64,000 bases of DNA from Bin87 sp965207585 (GTDB taxonomy: Bacteria > Chloroflexota > Dehalococcoidia > Lucifugimonadales > UBA3495). The stretch covers positions 124,001-188,000 of the forward strand of contig CBDBMT010000002.1 in assembly GCA_965207585.1 (NCBI GenBank). The letters are read 5' to 3'. Below are positions 7,682-16,131 of this stretch, piece by piece. Below the pieces are notes generated by a model, which was not told the origin of the DNA, made no database searches, and saw nothing but the letters and a program-made list of their open reading frames with translations. The translations under genes were made by a program, and so were the position numbers. The first letter of the stretch is position 1. The number at the start of each line of letters is the position of its first letter.

Positions 7682-8046
7682 CCACCAGCGTGGACACCAT
7701 CGCCTACCACCGGGAGCGAAGCCGGCACTTCCTGGCCCTGGTTGACGACGAGCTGGTCCGGGGCGAATTAGAGGAGGCCAGCAACAAGGTCTGGGGCGCT
7801 GCCGCCCATGCCATCAAGGCGGTAGCGGAACGTCGTGGCTGGCAGCACCATGCGCATTCTCTGCTGGAAGAGGCAGTATACCGGTTGGTTCACGAGGAAA
7901 ATGCCCCCGGTGACTTGCTGATCCAGTATATGACTGCCTCGGCGTATCACCAACGATTCTACGGTAGCCCGCCTCAAGAGCCGTATATCCGCGCCGGCAA
8001 AGAACTCATCGCCCAATTCATCGACACGCTGGAAAGCCTGGACTGA
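7678..8046 (+). CDS. PaREP1/HEPN-like small helical protein (tandem copy 2)
   Basis: A 122-residue near-duplicate of the preceding gene over its first 60 residues at both protein and DNA level, then diverged. It starts in an ATGA overlap with copy 1, so the two are translationally coupled. A more distant third relative is at 17280-17684. The recent partial duplication with a changing C-terminal half resembles diversification of interaction surfaces in small conflict-type modules; this is inference. Confidence 0.7.
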   Translation: MTTSVDTIAYHRERSRHFLALVDDELVRGELEEASNKVWGAAAHAIKAVAERRGWQHHAHSLLEEAVYRLVHEENAPGDLLIQYMTASAYHQRFYGSPPQEPYIRAGKELIAQFIDTLESLD

Positions 8047-8154
8047 TTGGCGAGATCTATCGCCCGCCGGACCGCGCCGTTCGCCTGCGTCACCGCCGGT
8101 GTTTCCGGGGGCTGAACCCGTCTTTAACGCCCACGCCGCGCTCCGGCGGTCTGT

Positions 8155-8160
8155 TATACT
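8155..8160 (+). promoter_or_regulatory. -10 element TATACT upstream of aprA-like gene
   Basis: TTATACT lies 94 bases before the start of the flavoprotein at 8254. It is the best -10 candidate in the 207-base gap; no convincing -35 is visible. Confidence 0.35.
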
Positions 8161-8253
8161 GCCCGTCGCCGTGTTTGGGCCAGGTGCACTCTTAACGCAT
8201 CGTCGGTCCCATTTGCGCGTCCACAGATCACTGGAAGGGAGACCGATCTCAAA

Positions 8254-10113
8254 ATGGCTGAACCAACCACCCGCATCGTTGAAAGCGACGTCCTGATCAT
8301 CGGCGGCGGCATGTCCGGCTGCGGAGCGGCAATCGAGGCCCGCTACTGGGGCGGCGACGACCTGCGCATCGTGATGGTGGACAAGGCCGCCACCGACCGC
8401 AGCGGCGCGGTGGGAGAGGGGCTATCCGCCATCAACATGTACATGGGCATGCGGCACGGTTGGAACCAGCCGGAAGATTACGTGGAGTATGTCCGCAACG
8501 ACATGATGGGCATCTCCCGCGAGGACCTCGTGTACGACGTGGCGCGCCACGTGGACAGCAGCGTCCACATGTTCGAGGAGTGGGGCCTCCCCTTCTGGTA
8601 CGACGACGAAGGGCTGTACGTCCGTGAGGGTCGCTGGCAGGTGATGATCCACGGCGAGGCGTACAAGCCCATCGTGTCGGAGGCGACCAAGAAAGCCATT
8701 GGACCGGATAACCATTATGAGCGGGTGTTCATCTCCCACCTGTTCACCGATGCTGAGGACTCGAACCGGATCGCCGGAGCCGTGGGCTTCGGGGTCCGCG
8801 AGGATGTGATCTATATCTTCAAAGCCCGGTCGGTGATCAGCGCGGCGGGAGGGGCCACCGCGTTGTTCCGTCCCCGCAGCGTTGGCGAGGGAATGGGCCG
8901 CACGTGGTATTCCATCTTCGACACGGGATCGGTGTACGGATTGGTGATCCCGGTGGGCGCGGAAATGACCCAGATGGAGCACCGCTTCGTCCCCAGCCGC
9001 TTCAAGGACTCCTACGGTCCGGTGGGCGCGTGGTCGCAGCTGTTCCGGGCCGACCTGACCAACGCGGCCGGGGAGAATTATTTCATCAACCGGCTGCCTG
9101 AGCTCACGAAGTACGACCCCTACGGCTCCGCATTCCCCACGCCAACGCCGCTGCGGAACCACCTGCTCTGGACGGAGATCCAGGCGGGCAACGGTCCAAT
9201 CCAACTCAAAACCCCCGAGGCCATCGACGCGCTGGCTGCCGGTGACGAGGAACGCAAGCGGGAAATCATCGCGGAAGCGTGGGAAGATTTCCTGGACATG
9301 ACCATCTCCCAGGCCATCCTCTGGGCGGCGCACAATATCGCTCCCGAGGAACGTCCGTCCGAGGTCGTGCTGGCCGAGCCCTATATCATGGGCAGCCACA
9401 GCGGCGAATCGGGCGCGTGGGTGAGCGGGCCGGAGGATGTGGCGCCTGATGGCTACCACTGGGGATACAGCAAGATGACCACCGTGCAGGGCCTGTTCGC
9501 CGCCGGCGACGGCGTCGGCGCGTGTCCGCACAAGTTCTCATCCGGTTCGTTCACCGAGGGACGGCTGGCAGGCAAGTCAGCCGTTATCTATGCCCTGGAC
9601 AACCCGACCCAGCCCAAGACCGACGACCGCAAGATCGAGGAGCTCAAGCGGCAGGTCTGGGCTCCCCTGGTCACCTTCGAGGAGAACCAATACGCATCTT
9701 CAAATCCTGAAGTGAACCCCAACTATCTGCTGCCGCGCCAGGGCCTGTTCCGCCTCCAAAAGCTGATGGACGAGTACGTGGCCGGCGTTTCGGCCGGCTT
9801 CACCACCAACGAGGCCACTATGCTGCGCGGCTTGGAACTCCTGGGCATGTTCCGGGAAGACCTGGAGAAACTGGGAGCTCGCAACCGCCACGAGTTGCTG
9901 CGCTGCCACGAGCTCATTCATCGCGCCTGGGTCGGCGAGGCCCACCTGCGCCACATGCTGCACCGCAAGGAAACCCGATGGCCTGGCTTCTACTACCGCA
10001 GCGACTACCCCGAAATGGACGAGAGCAACTGGAAGGTGTTCGTCAACTCGCGCTACGACGCCGAAAAGGGCGAGTGGAGCGTATTTACTCGCGACTGCCC
10101 GCAGGTGTTTTAG
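8254..10113 (+). CDS. adenylylsulfate reductase alpha-subunit-like flavoprotein (orphan AprA-like)
   Basis: A 619-residue FAD protein close to AprA in length. The Rossmann motif VLIIGGGMSGCGAAIEA is at residues 13-29. The segments LSAINMYMGM, EDYVEYVRNDMMGISREDLV, DVARHVDSSVHMFEEWGLP and VREGRWQVMIHGE are diagnostic of AprA as opposed to fumarate or succinate flavoproteins. AprA with the iron-sulfur subunit AprB interconverts adenylylsulfate and sulfite plus AMP. No aprB, sat or qmo gene is nearby: the upstream gene is a HEPN-like protein and the downstream one a DinB-fold protein. It may therefore act with a distant partner or on another substrate. GGAAGGGAGA lies just upstream of the ATG. 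Confidence 0.8.
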   Translation: MAEPTTRIVESDVLIIGGGMSGCGAAIEARYWGGDDLRIVMVDKAATDRSGAVGEGLSAINMYMGMRHGWNQPEDYVEYVRNDMMGISREDLVYDVARHVDSSVHMFEEWGLPFWYDDEGLYVREGRWQVMIHGEAYKPIVSEATKKAIGPDNHYERVFISHLFTDAEDSNRIAGAVGFGVREDVIYIFKARSVISAAGGATALFRPRSVGEGMGRTWYSIFDTGSVYGLVIPVGAEMTQMEHRFVPSRFKDSYGPVGAWSQLFRADLTNAAGENYFINRLPELTKYDPYGSAFPTPTPLRNHLLWTEIQAGNGPIQLKTPEAIDALAAGDEERKREIIAEAWEDFLDMTISQAILWAAHNIAPEERPSEVVLAEPYIMGSHSGESGAWVSGPEDVAPDGYHWGYSKMTTVQGLFAAGDGVGACPHKFSSGSFTEGRLAGKSAVIYALDNPTQPKTDDRKIEELKRQVWAPLVTFEENQYASSNPEVNPNYLLPRQGLFRLQKLMDEYVAGVSAGFTTNEATMLRGLELLGMFREDLEKLGARNRHELLRCHELIHRAWVGEAHLRHMLHRKETRWPGFYYRSDYPEMDESNWKVFVNSRYDAEKGEWSVFTRDCPQVF

Positions 10114-10115
10114 GT

Positions 10116-10718
10116 ATGACTGCTGAAGCGCCAATGCCCGACCCGGTAGATCAGCTGGAACAGGTCACCCGTCGCACGAAAGAAGTAGCCAGTGGTGTAA
10201 CCCAGGCTCAGGCCACTGGCGCGACGCCATGCTCCGAGTGGAGCGTGCTGGATTTGTTCAACCACCTTATCGGCGGGCTGGAGTTCACGGCCGGCTGCAT
10301 CACCGGCAACGTGCCCGACATTCGCCCCAACGAGGCCGAGAGCAGTTATCAGGGCGAAACGGACGTTGCCGTTCTGATCCGGGCCTACCACGCCGCGGTT
10401 GATCGCGCGCTGGAACTTGCGGGCAACCCCGGCGCCTTGGAGCGGACGGCAATGACTCCCTTTGGCGAGATGGCGGTGGCGCGCATTATGATGGGCACGG
10501 TGCTGGATCAACTCGTTCACTGTTGGGATCTGGCCCAGGCGACCGGGCAGGACACCAGTTTGGACAGCGGTATGGTGGAGTTCGCCTACGGGATGCTGGT
10601 GTCCGGCGGCTTTGCCGATATGGGACGGCAGGCCGGCTTCGTTGGCCCGGAGATCAGCGTGCCCGATGACTCCAGCCTGCAAGATAAGATGATTGGCTAC
10701 ATGGGTCGGCAACCCTAG
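10116..10718 (+). CDS. TIGR03086/maleylpyruvate isomerase-type DinB-fold protein
   Basis: A 200-residue protein of the mycothiol-dependent maleylpyruvate isomerase N-terminal type (TIGR03086-like). 'ATPCSEWSVLDLFNHLIGGLEF' carries the family's 'tPC..W.v.dl..Hl' metal-ligand histidine, and 'MGTVLDQLVHCWDLAQATGQD' the second histidine region. Enzymes of this fold use low-molecular-weight thiols or bind metals, but most have no assigned reaction. The ATG at 10116 is three bases after the stop of the AprA-like gene, suggesting a shared transcript. Confidence 0.75.
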   Translation: MTAEAPMPDPVDQLEQVTRRTKEVASGVTQAQATGATPCSEWSVLDLFNHLIGGLEFTAGCITGNVPDIRPNEAESSYQGETDVAVLIRAYHAAVDRALELAGNPGALERTAMTPFGEMAVARIMMGTVLDQLVHCWDLAQATGQDTSLDSGMVEFAYGMLVSGGFADMGRQAGFVGPEISVPDDSSLQDKMIGYMGRQP

Positions 10719-10730
10719 CCGGACACCGCC

Positions 10731-11060
10731 ATGGCCTACGACGAAACGCTGGCCGCCCGGGTCAAGGAAGTCCTTTCGGAACATTCCGACATCGCAGAGC
10801 GCAAGATGTTCGGAGGCTTGGCGTTCATGCTGGCCGGGAACATGTGCTGCTGCGTGACCGACAAGGGTTTGATGGTACGAGTGGGGCCAGAGGGTTACGA
10901 GGAAGCGTTGACCCTGCCCCACGCCGGCGTCATGGACATCACGGGCCGGCCGATGCGCGGCTGGGTGCTGGTGCAGCCGGCAGGGCTGGAGTCAGCTGCC
11001 GGCTTGAACCGGTGGGTGGGACGGGGCGCAGATTTCGCCGCCACGCTGCCGGCAAAGTGA
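10731..11060 (+). CDS. TfoX N-terminal-domain protein
   Basis: A 109-residue protein matching the TfoX N-terminal domain throughout: 'LAARVKEVLSEHSDIAERKMFGGLAFMLAGNMCCCV', 'GLMVRVGPEGYEEAL' and 'PMRGWVLVQPAGL'. In Proteobacteria this domain is part of the competence regulator TfoX, but stand-alone versions like this are common and uncharacterised. It follows the DinB-fold gene by 12 bases. Confidence 0.8.
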   Translation: MAYDETLAARVKEVLSEHSDIAERKMFGGLAFMLAGNMCCCVTDKGLMVRVGPEGYEEALTLPHAGVMDITGRPMRGWVLVQPAGLESAAGLNRWVGRGADFAATLPAK

Positions 11061-11100
11061 CCACGACTAATCTGGATCCTGAGGGGACGGGAGCGTAAAC

Positions 11101-11945
11101 ATGCAAGCCATCGACATGCACATCCACGTACCCCGCGAACCGGGGCTGCCCGAGATCGAGATTGAGGCGGAACTGCTGCGCTACTTCCGCGCGCCGCCAC
11201 CGCCAAAGGATCCGGCGGAAATGGCCGACAAGTTCCGCGAGCTTGACCTGTTCGGCGTCATCTTTTCGGTGGACACCACTACCAACACCGGCGAAAAGCC
11301 GGACAGCAACGACTGGGTGGCCAGCATCGTCAACTCCCATCCTGAGCAGTTCATGGGGTTCGCCTCGGTGGACCCGTGGTTGGGCAAGGCCGCGTGCTAC
11401 GAGCTGGAGCGGTCGGTGAAGGAGCTCGGTCTGAAGGGACTCAAGCTGCACCCGATACACCAAGCCTTCTTTCCCAATGACACCAAGTTCTATCCGCTCT
11501 ACGAGTCGCCGACGGTCTGGGCATCCCGGTGCTGTTCCATTCCGGGTTCGCCGGAGCCGGCTCGGGGACCCCGGGCGGCAGCGGCCTCAAGCTGAAGTAC
11601 AGTCAACCCATACCGTGCTTTGACGACGTGGCCGCCGACTTTCCGAATTTGACCATCATCATGGCGCACCCCGCCTGGCCGTGGATCGACGAGCAAATCG
11701 CCGTAGCTTTGCACAAATCCAACGTTTTCCTGGACCTGTCGGGCTGGATGCCCCGGTTCATACCCGAGACGCTCATACGTGAAACCAACACCCGCCTGCA
11801 GGACAAGGTGATGTTCGGTTCCGACTACCCGTTCATCCAGCCGGACAACTGGTTGGCGGACTTCCAAAACCTGCAGATGCGGGACCACGTGATCCCCAAG
11901 GTGCTGCTGGAAAACGCCCAGCGGGCGCTGAACATCGCTGCATGA
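11101..11945 (+). pseudogene. amidohydrolase-2 family gene with a one-base frameshift
   Basis: The first frame (11101-11595) encodes an N-terminal amidohydrolase with the metal motif IDMHIHVP, 'SHPEQFMGFASVDPW' and 'LGLKGLKLHPIHQAFFPND'. At about 11505-11515 the homology jumps frames to 11514-11945 (LGIPVLFHSGFAGAG, then IIMAHPAWPWIDEQ, MFGSDYPFIQPD, VLLENAQRALNI), which holds the remaining metal ligands. One missing base in 'GAGTCGCCGACGGT' would restore YESADGLGIPVLFHSG. The intact enzyme would be about 281 residues and act as a metal-dependent hydrolase or decarboxylase of the amidohydrolase-2 family. Either a recent mutation or an assembly error explains it. Confidence 0.8.
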
Positions 11946-12086
11946 TCGCGTTGTTGCGAGGCTCGGGTACGTGGCGGAGCGGACTAGATCGGAGCGAGGG
12001 ATGTCGGGCTGGGCGAACGAGGAAGGCAATCCCAGCGGCGACGCTGTACGTATGCGGTATGGAAGATTAAGCCCGGAGGTGCCACT

Positions 12087-13556
12087 ATGACTAAGTGGGT
12101 CGCCGCCATCGCCATTCTGCTTATCGTCGTCGCTCCATCGGTTCTGGTTACGCGAGGGGTCGGCGCTCAGGGAACCATCACGGTTATTGAGCAGGGTGTT
12201 GAAAACCAGTTTCCCGACGGATTGCGCTTTCACTTGGAAGCGCAGAGCCCCAGTCCCATCGAGGAGATCCGGGTTTACGTGCGCAAGCTGGGGCAGTCCA
12301 GCCGCAGCGTGTATCGCAGCGTGGAGTTCGAGCCGGGCGAGCGTATCTCTGGCGAAGCGCTGTTCCAGAGCAAGACGGCCAACGAATTCATCCCCACCGG
12401 GACACGACTGTCGTACTACTTTGACATCCGCACCGCCGACGGGCAAAGGCTGGAAACCGAACCGCAGGTCCTGGTGTACCTGAACCGCGGGCTTGATTGG
12501 GATTCGGTCTCCGATGGGCTGATCAACGTCTATTACTACCATCACACCAGCGAATCGGAAAATCGGGCGAACCAGGTGCTGGAGGTCGCAACCGACACCT
12601 ATGCCCACATGGGCCCGATCCTGGGCGTGGAATTGACCCAACCCATGAACCTGGTGGTTTATTCGGACTACGCGGACATGCGCGTGGCGCTGCCGCCCAA
12701 GTCTCGTGTGGCCGCGCAACAACTGCGCACTCTGGGACAGGCATTCACCACTGAACGCACATTGTTGGTAGACGGTTCAAGCGACGTTTTTGTAGGCGAT
12801 AATATACTGAGCACCACCGCGCATGAATTCACGCATCTGCTGGTGGCCGACGCCGCGGGAACCGCCTACGGCCAGGTGCACACCTGGCTGAACGAGGGCC
12901 TGGCCGTATATTCGGAAGGCGGCAACACAGAGTTCGGCTTCTACGTGAACACCGCCGTACGCAACGACGCCGTGCCGCCGCTTGCCAGCCTGCGCACCTA
13001 CGCCGGCACACCTGAGGAAACGCTGCGCAACTACGGCTTGGGTCACTCCGTGGTGACATACTTGCTCGACACTTACGGCAAGGAGAAAATGACCCGGCTG
13101 TTTGCCGCCATCCGCACCATGCACAACTTCGAAAAGTCGTTGGAAGAAGCCTACGGGTTCACCATCGTGGAATTGGATAACGAATGGCGCGAATCGCTGG
13201 GCCTATCCCCGCGCGAATTGTCCACACCGGTGTTGCCGGCTTTCCAGGCAATACCGACCCGACGCCCGACGCCAACGCCCGCGGCGTTAGCCCAGCAGGT
13301 TCCAGCTCCCCAGGCCACTGCTCCGGCGACTGCGCCGCCGACGCCGACCTCCGAGCCGGCTCCCACCTACACGCCAATGCCAGCCCCTGCCACAGCCGTG
13401 CAATCCCAGCCGGCTGCGTCATCAGGCGGGGGTTGCGGCGCCCCGCCTCCTGATACTGCGGGGCGGAGCCTGCCCACAGAGTTAGCATCCGCCGCGCTGC
13501 TCGCAGGGCCGCTGGGGTTGCTGGCTTTGGGTGCAACACGGCGGCGACGGCGGTGA
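12087..13556 (+). CDS. secreted peptidase-MA-like gluzincin with C-terminal anchor
   Basis: A 489-residue exported metalloprotease. Residues 1-30 form a signal peptide. The zinc site HEFTH is near residue 246 and the third ligand lies in 'WLNEGLAVYSEGG' about 23 residues later, the peptidase-MA (M1-like, gluzincin) arrangement. The N-terminal 200 residues form a beta domain. Residues 385-440 are a Pro/Thr/Ala-rich linker, and the chain ends in a hydrophobic stretch followed by RRRRR, a sorting-type tail that would hold it at the cell surface. GGAGGTGCCACT precedes the ATG. Its substrate is unknown. Confidence 0.75.
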   Translation: MTKWVAAIAILLIVVAPSVLVTRGVGAQGTITVIEQGVENQFPDGLRFHLEAQSPSPIEEIRVYVRKLGQSSRSVYRSVEFEPGERISGEALFQSKTANEFIPTGTRLSYYFDIRTADGQRLETEPQVLVYLNRGLDWDSVSDGLINVYYYHHTSESENRANQVLEVATDTYAHMGPILGVELTQPMNLVVYSDYADMRVALPPKSRVAAQQLRTLGQAFTTERTLLVDGSSDVFVGDNILSTTAHEFTHLLVADAAGTAYGQVHTWLNEGLAVYSEGGNTEFGFYVNTAVRNDAVPPLASLRTYAGTPEETLRNYGLGHSVVTYLLDTYGKEKMTRLFAAIRTMHNFEKSLEEAYGFTIVELDNEWRESLGLSPRELSTPVLPAFQAIPTRRPTPTPAALAQQVPAPQATAPATAPPTPTSEPAPTYTPMPAPATAVQSQPAASSGGGCGAPPPDTAGRSLPTELASAALLAGPLGLLALGATRRRRR

Positions 13557-13632
13557 GCGGAAACAACTGACCGACTGAACCGAGACCCGGTCGGGCCGTA
13601 GAATCTCCCAAACCTGTCCAGGAGGTATTGAA

Positions 13633-14613
13633 ATGCGCGCAGTTTGGTATGAGGAGAACGGAGACGCTTCGGTACTGCAAGTAGGCGAGATGCCCGACCC
13701 GGAGCCGGGGCCCGGCGAGGTGCGAGTTCGGGTGGTCACGTCCGGGGTGAACCCGTCGGATTGGAAACGGCGGCAGGGCACGACCGCTCGGATCAGCCAC
13801 CCGCGCATCATTCCTAACCAAGACGGCGGCGGCATCATCGACATGGTCGGCGACGGAGTGCCCGAAAGTCGGATCGGCGAGCGGGTATGGCTCTACCAGT
13901 CGCAGTTCGGGAGAGCGTTTGGCACCGCGGCAGAGTACACCGTGCAACCGTCGAACCGGGCTATTCGGTTACCCGACAACGTCGACTTCGCTCTCGCGTC
14001 GGGCTTGGGCGTTCCGGCCCTCACCGCCCACCGCTGCGTATTCGCCGACGGGTCGTTGTCCGGCAAGACCGTCCTGGTGCCCGGCGGCGCCGGAGCCGTG
14101 GGCAACATGGCGTTGCAGATGGCCCGGCTGGGCGGTGCCGAGCGCATCATCAGCACGGTGAGTGGCGACGCCAAGGCAGAGATTGCGCGGCAGGCCGGAG
14201 CGCAGCACACCGTCAACTATCGAACCGAGGATACCGCTGCCCGTATCCTGGAGATCACGGACGGCGAAGGCGTCGACCTGATCGTTGAAGTGGACTATTC
14301 GGGCAACTTCGCCGTAAGCCAGCGGATCATCAAGCGTGGCGGCAGCATCGCCATCTACGCCGCCGGCGACGGACCGGCTCCTCCCTTCGAGTTCCCGGTC
14401 AGCAACGTCAACGTGCGACACGTGCTGGTGTACGACATGGCCGAAGATGCCAAGAGCGCGGGCGTGGAGGACACCAACCGCTGGCTGGCCTCTGGAGAAC
14501 TGGTCGGAATGGACGGGCCGCACTTCCCGCTGGAAGACACCGCCGGCGCCCACGAGGCCGTGCGGGCAGCCACCGTGGGCAAGGTTGTCATCGACGTCAG
14601 CGAGGGCAGCTGA
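13633..14613 (+). CDS. quinone oxidoreductase-like MDR (zinc-type alcohol dehydrogenase superfamily)
   Basis: A 326-residue medium-chain reductase. The N-terminal GroES-like domain carries 'EPGPGEVRVRVVTSGVNPSDWKRRQG', and the Rossmann domain has 'VLVPGGAGAVGNMALQMARLGG', the quinone oxidoreductase (NADPH-binding) form. Catalytic-zinc cysteines are absent, as is usual for this subgroup. It would reduce quinones or enones with NADPH. CAGGAGGTATTGAA directly precedes the ATG. Confidence 0.85.
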   Translation: MRAVWYEENGDASVLQVGEMPDPEPGPGEVRVRVVTSGVNPSDWKRRQGTTARISHPRIIPNQDGGGIIDMVGDGVPESRIGERVWLYQSQFGRAFGTAAEYTVQPSNRAIRLPDNVDFALASGLGVPALTAHRCVFADGSLSGKTVLVPGGAGAVGNMALQMARLGGAERIISTVSGDAKAEIARQAGAQHTVNYRTEDTAARILEITDGEGVDLIVEVDYSGNFAVSQRIIKRGGSIAIYAAGDGPAPPFEFPVSNVNVRHVLVYDMAEDAKSAGVEDTNRWLASGELVGMDGPHFPLEDTAGAHEAVRAATVGKVVIDVSEGS

Positions 14614-14658
14614 CCATCAGCTCCTCCCCGCCTCGCGACCGAACACCCGCACTGTCGC

Positions 14659-15126
14659 CTAGCGGTTTTCGAACCGGGCGGGACGCTCCACCATGGCGCG
14701 CTCCAGCGCGACCTTGAGCCGCTCGCTGAAAAAGCGGCTGGTGGATGAGATGATGCGGTGCTCCTGGCGGTCCTCCCGCGGGGTGGGCAGCGTCACGATG
14801 ACGTGATAAACCTTGAACTTGTTGGAGCGGATGCGGTTGCTCCACCAGGTGACCGCCACCGCCACCAGCACCACGAAGATCCCCATGGTCAGCCAGGCGC
14901 CGGCGAAGCCGCCTACCGCCGCAACGGCAAACCCGATGATTCCGCCACCGCCCACGGTGCGCCACCATCGGATCGGCGGCCGGTCCGATTCCTCCTCAAC
15001 GATCTCCATGTCCACGGCGAGGATGTCCTCGATGCGGTATTCTTTGCCTTCGGGTTCGATAAACCGCTCGTAGGTCACGAGCACCCCGTGCTCTTTGAAC
15101 AAGACCCGGTCTTTGGATACCGCCAT
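14659..15126 (-). CDS. DUF6232-like membrane protein
   Basis: A 155-residue protein with a short N-terminal beta region (RVLFKEHGVLVTYERFI, YRIEDILAVDMEI), two adjacent hydrophobic segments near residues 58-90, and a C-terminal 'YHVIVTLPTPREDRQEHRII' region with an amphipathic helix. The order resembles small 'PH-like plus two membrane helices' proteins of the DUF6232 kind; the match is by eye only. An AAGGAG site lies before the ATG. It is head-to-tail with the SDR gene downstream of 15157 on the same strand, 30 bases apart, with the SDR upstream in transcription. Confidence 0.5.
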   Translation of the reverse strand: MAVSKDRVLFKEHGVLVTYERFIEPEGKEYRIEDILAVDMEIVEEESDRPPIRWWRTVGGGGIIGFAVAAVGGFAGAWLTMGIFVVLVAVAVTWWSNRIRSNKFKVYHVIVTLPTPREDRQEHRIISSTSRFFSERLKVALERAMVERPARFENR

Positions 15127-15156
15127 GGGTCGGGCTCCTTCGACACGCCGGCACGG

Positions 15157-15927
15157 CTACTGCGCCGTGGTGCCGCCGTCGATCACCAGCTCGGAACCGG
15201 TCATGAACGACGATTCGTCCGATGCCAGGAAGACTATGCCGTACGCGATGTCGTCGGCGTTGCCGACCCGTCCCATGGGAATCTGCTCGTTGATCCAGGT
15301 GAAGTGCCGCTCGTTCTCGTAGCTGCGAGCCGTTAACGGAGTGCGGCAGTAGCCGGGGTGAATAGAGTTGGCTCGGATATTGTCACCGGCGTACTGGATG
15401 GCAGTGGACTTGGTCAACAGACGAATCGCCCCCTTGCCGGCATGGTAAGCGGTGGATGTCGGGCTCCCCACCAGGCCGTAGATTGAGGAGATGTTGACGA
15501 TGGAACCACCGCCGGCCTTGAGCATCTCAGGGATGGCGTGCTTGGTTCCAAGGAAGGTTCCCTTGCCATGCACGTCTATCTGGCCGTCCCATGCCTCCTC
15601 GGTGGTCTCCTCAACCGTATAGCGGGCGCCGGATCCGGCATTGTTCACCAGGACGTTCAGGGTCCCGTACGCGGACACGGTGGCGGCAACGGCGTCGATC
15701 CAGTCCTGCTCCTGGGTCACGTCGAGCTTGACGAAAATAGCGTCACCGCCGCCGGCGCGGATCTGCTCGGCGGTGCGTTCGCCGCCCTCGGTATTGATGT
15801 CTCCCAATACGACTTTGGCTCCCTCGCGACAGAACATCCGGGCGGCCGCTCCGCCGAAGCCCATGAGCTCGCCTTCGACACCGCTGGCGGCTCCACTGAT
15901 GAGCGCAACCTTGCCTTCCAATCGCAT
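15157..15927 (-). CDS. SDR family oxidoreductase with enlarged glycine loop
   Basis: A 256-residue classical short-chain dehydrogenase that uses NAD(P). The active site is normal: NISSIYGLVGSPTSTAYHAGKGA supplies Ser, Tyr and Lys, NNAG is present, and the C terminus 'GSELVIDGGTTAQ' is typical. The nucleotide loop is not: where SDRs read TGxxxGIG this one reads ISGAASGVEGELMGFGGAAA, about seven residues longer. The ribosome site GCAGGAGG is at -10, and a TATAAT on the minus strand (15972-15977) lies 45 bases upstream. Substrate unknown. Confidence 0.85.
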   Translation of the reverse strand: MRLEGKVALISGAASGVEGELMGFGGAAARMFCREGAKVVLGDINTEGGERTAEQIRAGGGDAIFVKLDVTQEQDWIDAVAATVSAYGTLNVLVNNAGSGARYTVEETTEEAWDGQIDVHGKGTFLGTKHAIPEMLKAGGGSIVNISSIYGLVGSPTSTAYHAGKGAIRLLTKSTAIQYAGDNIRANSIHPGYCRTPLTARSYENERHFTWINEQIPMGRVGNADDIAYGIVFLASDESSFMTGSELVIDGGTTAQ

Positions 15928-15971
15928 CGCGCAACCTCCTGCCTTCCGCTCCTTGACTGTACAACGCCGGC

Positions 15972-15977
15972 ATTATA
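15972..15977 (-). promoter_or_regulatory. -10 element TATAAT for the minus-strand SDR
   Basis: Plus-strand ATTATA reads TATAAT on the minus strand, 45 bases before the SDR start at 15927. It is the only such hexamer in this intergenic stretch. A -35 is not clear. Confidence 0.45.
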
Positions 15978-16069
15978 GCAGGGGCGACTGCGGTTTCTGA
16001 CGATGCAAGACAGCTACGCAGGAAACGCTGACAGGTATCGGTACGCTCCATTTGGGCCTTCCGAGCGGT

Positions 16070-16075
16070 TATAAT
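16070..16075 (+). promoter_or_regulatory. -10 element TATAAT for the MBL-fold gene
   Basis: GGTTATAATGCG lies 57 bases before the ATG at 16132 in the divergent gap shared with the minus-strand SDR. No clear -35 is present. Confidence 0.45.
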
Positions 16076-16131
16076 GCGCGCCGTATAGTATCGAATACTA
16101 TTGCCATGCCCGCGCCAGGAGGAACTCCCCA

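Noticed and set aside
14669..14690. TTCGAA-containing word as a possible tRNA T-loop
   Set aside because: It lies inside a coding gene and no acceptor or anticodon stem can be built around it. The same was true of other TTCGAA words checked.
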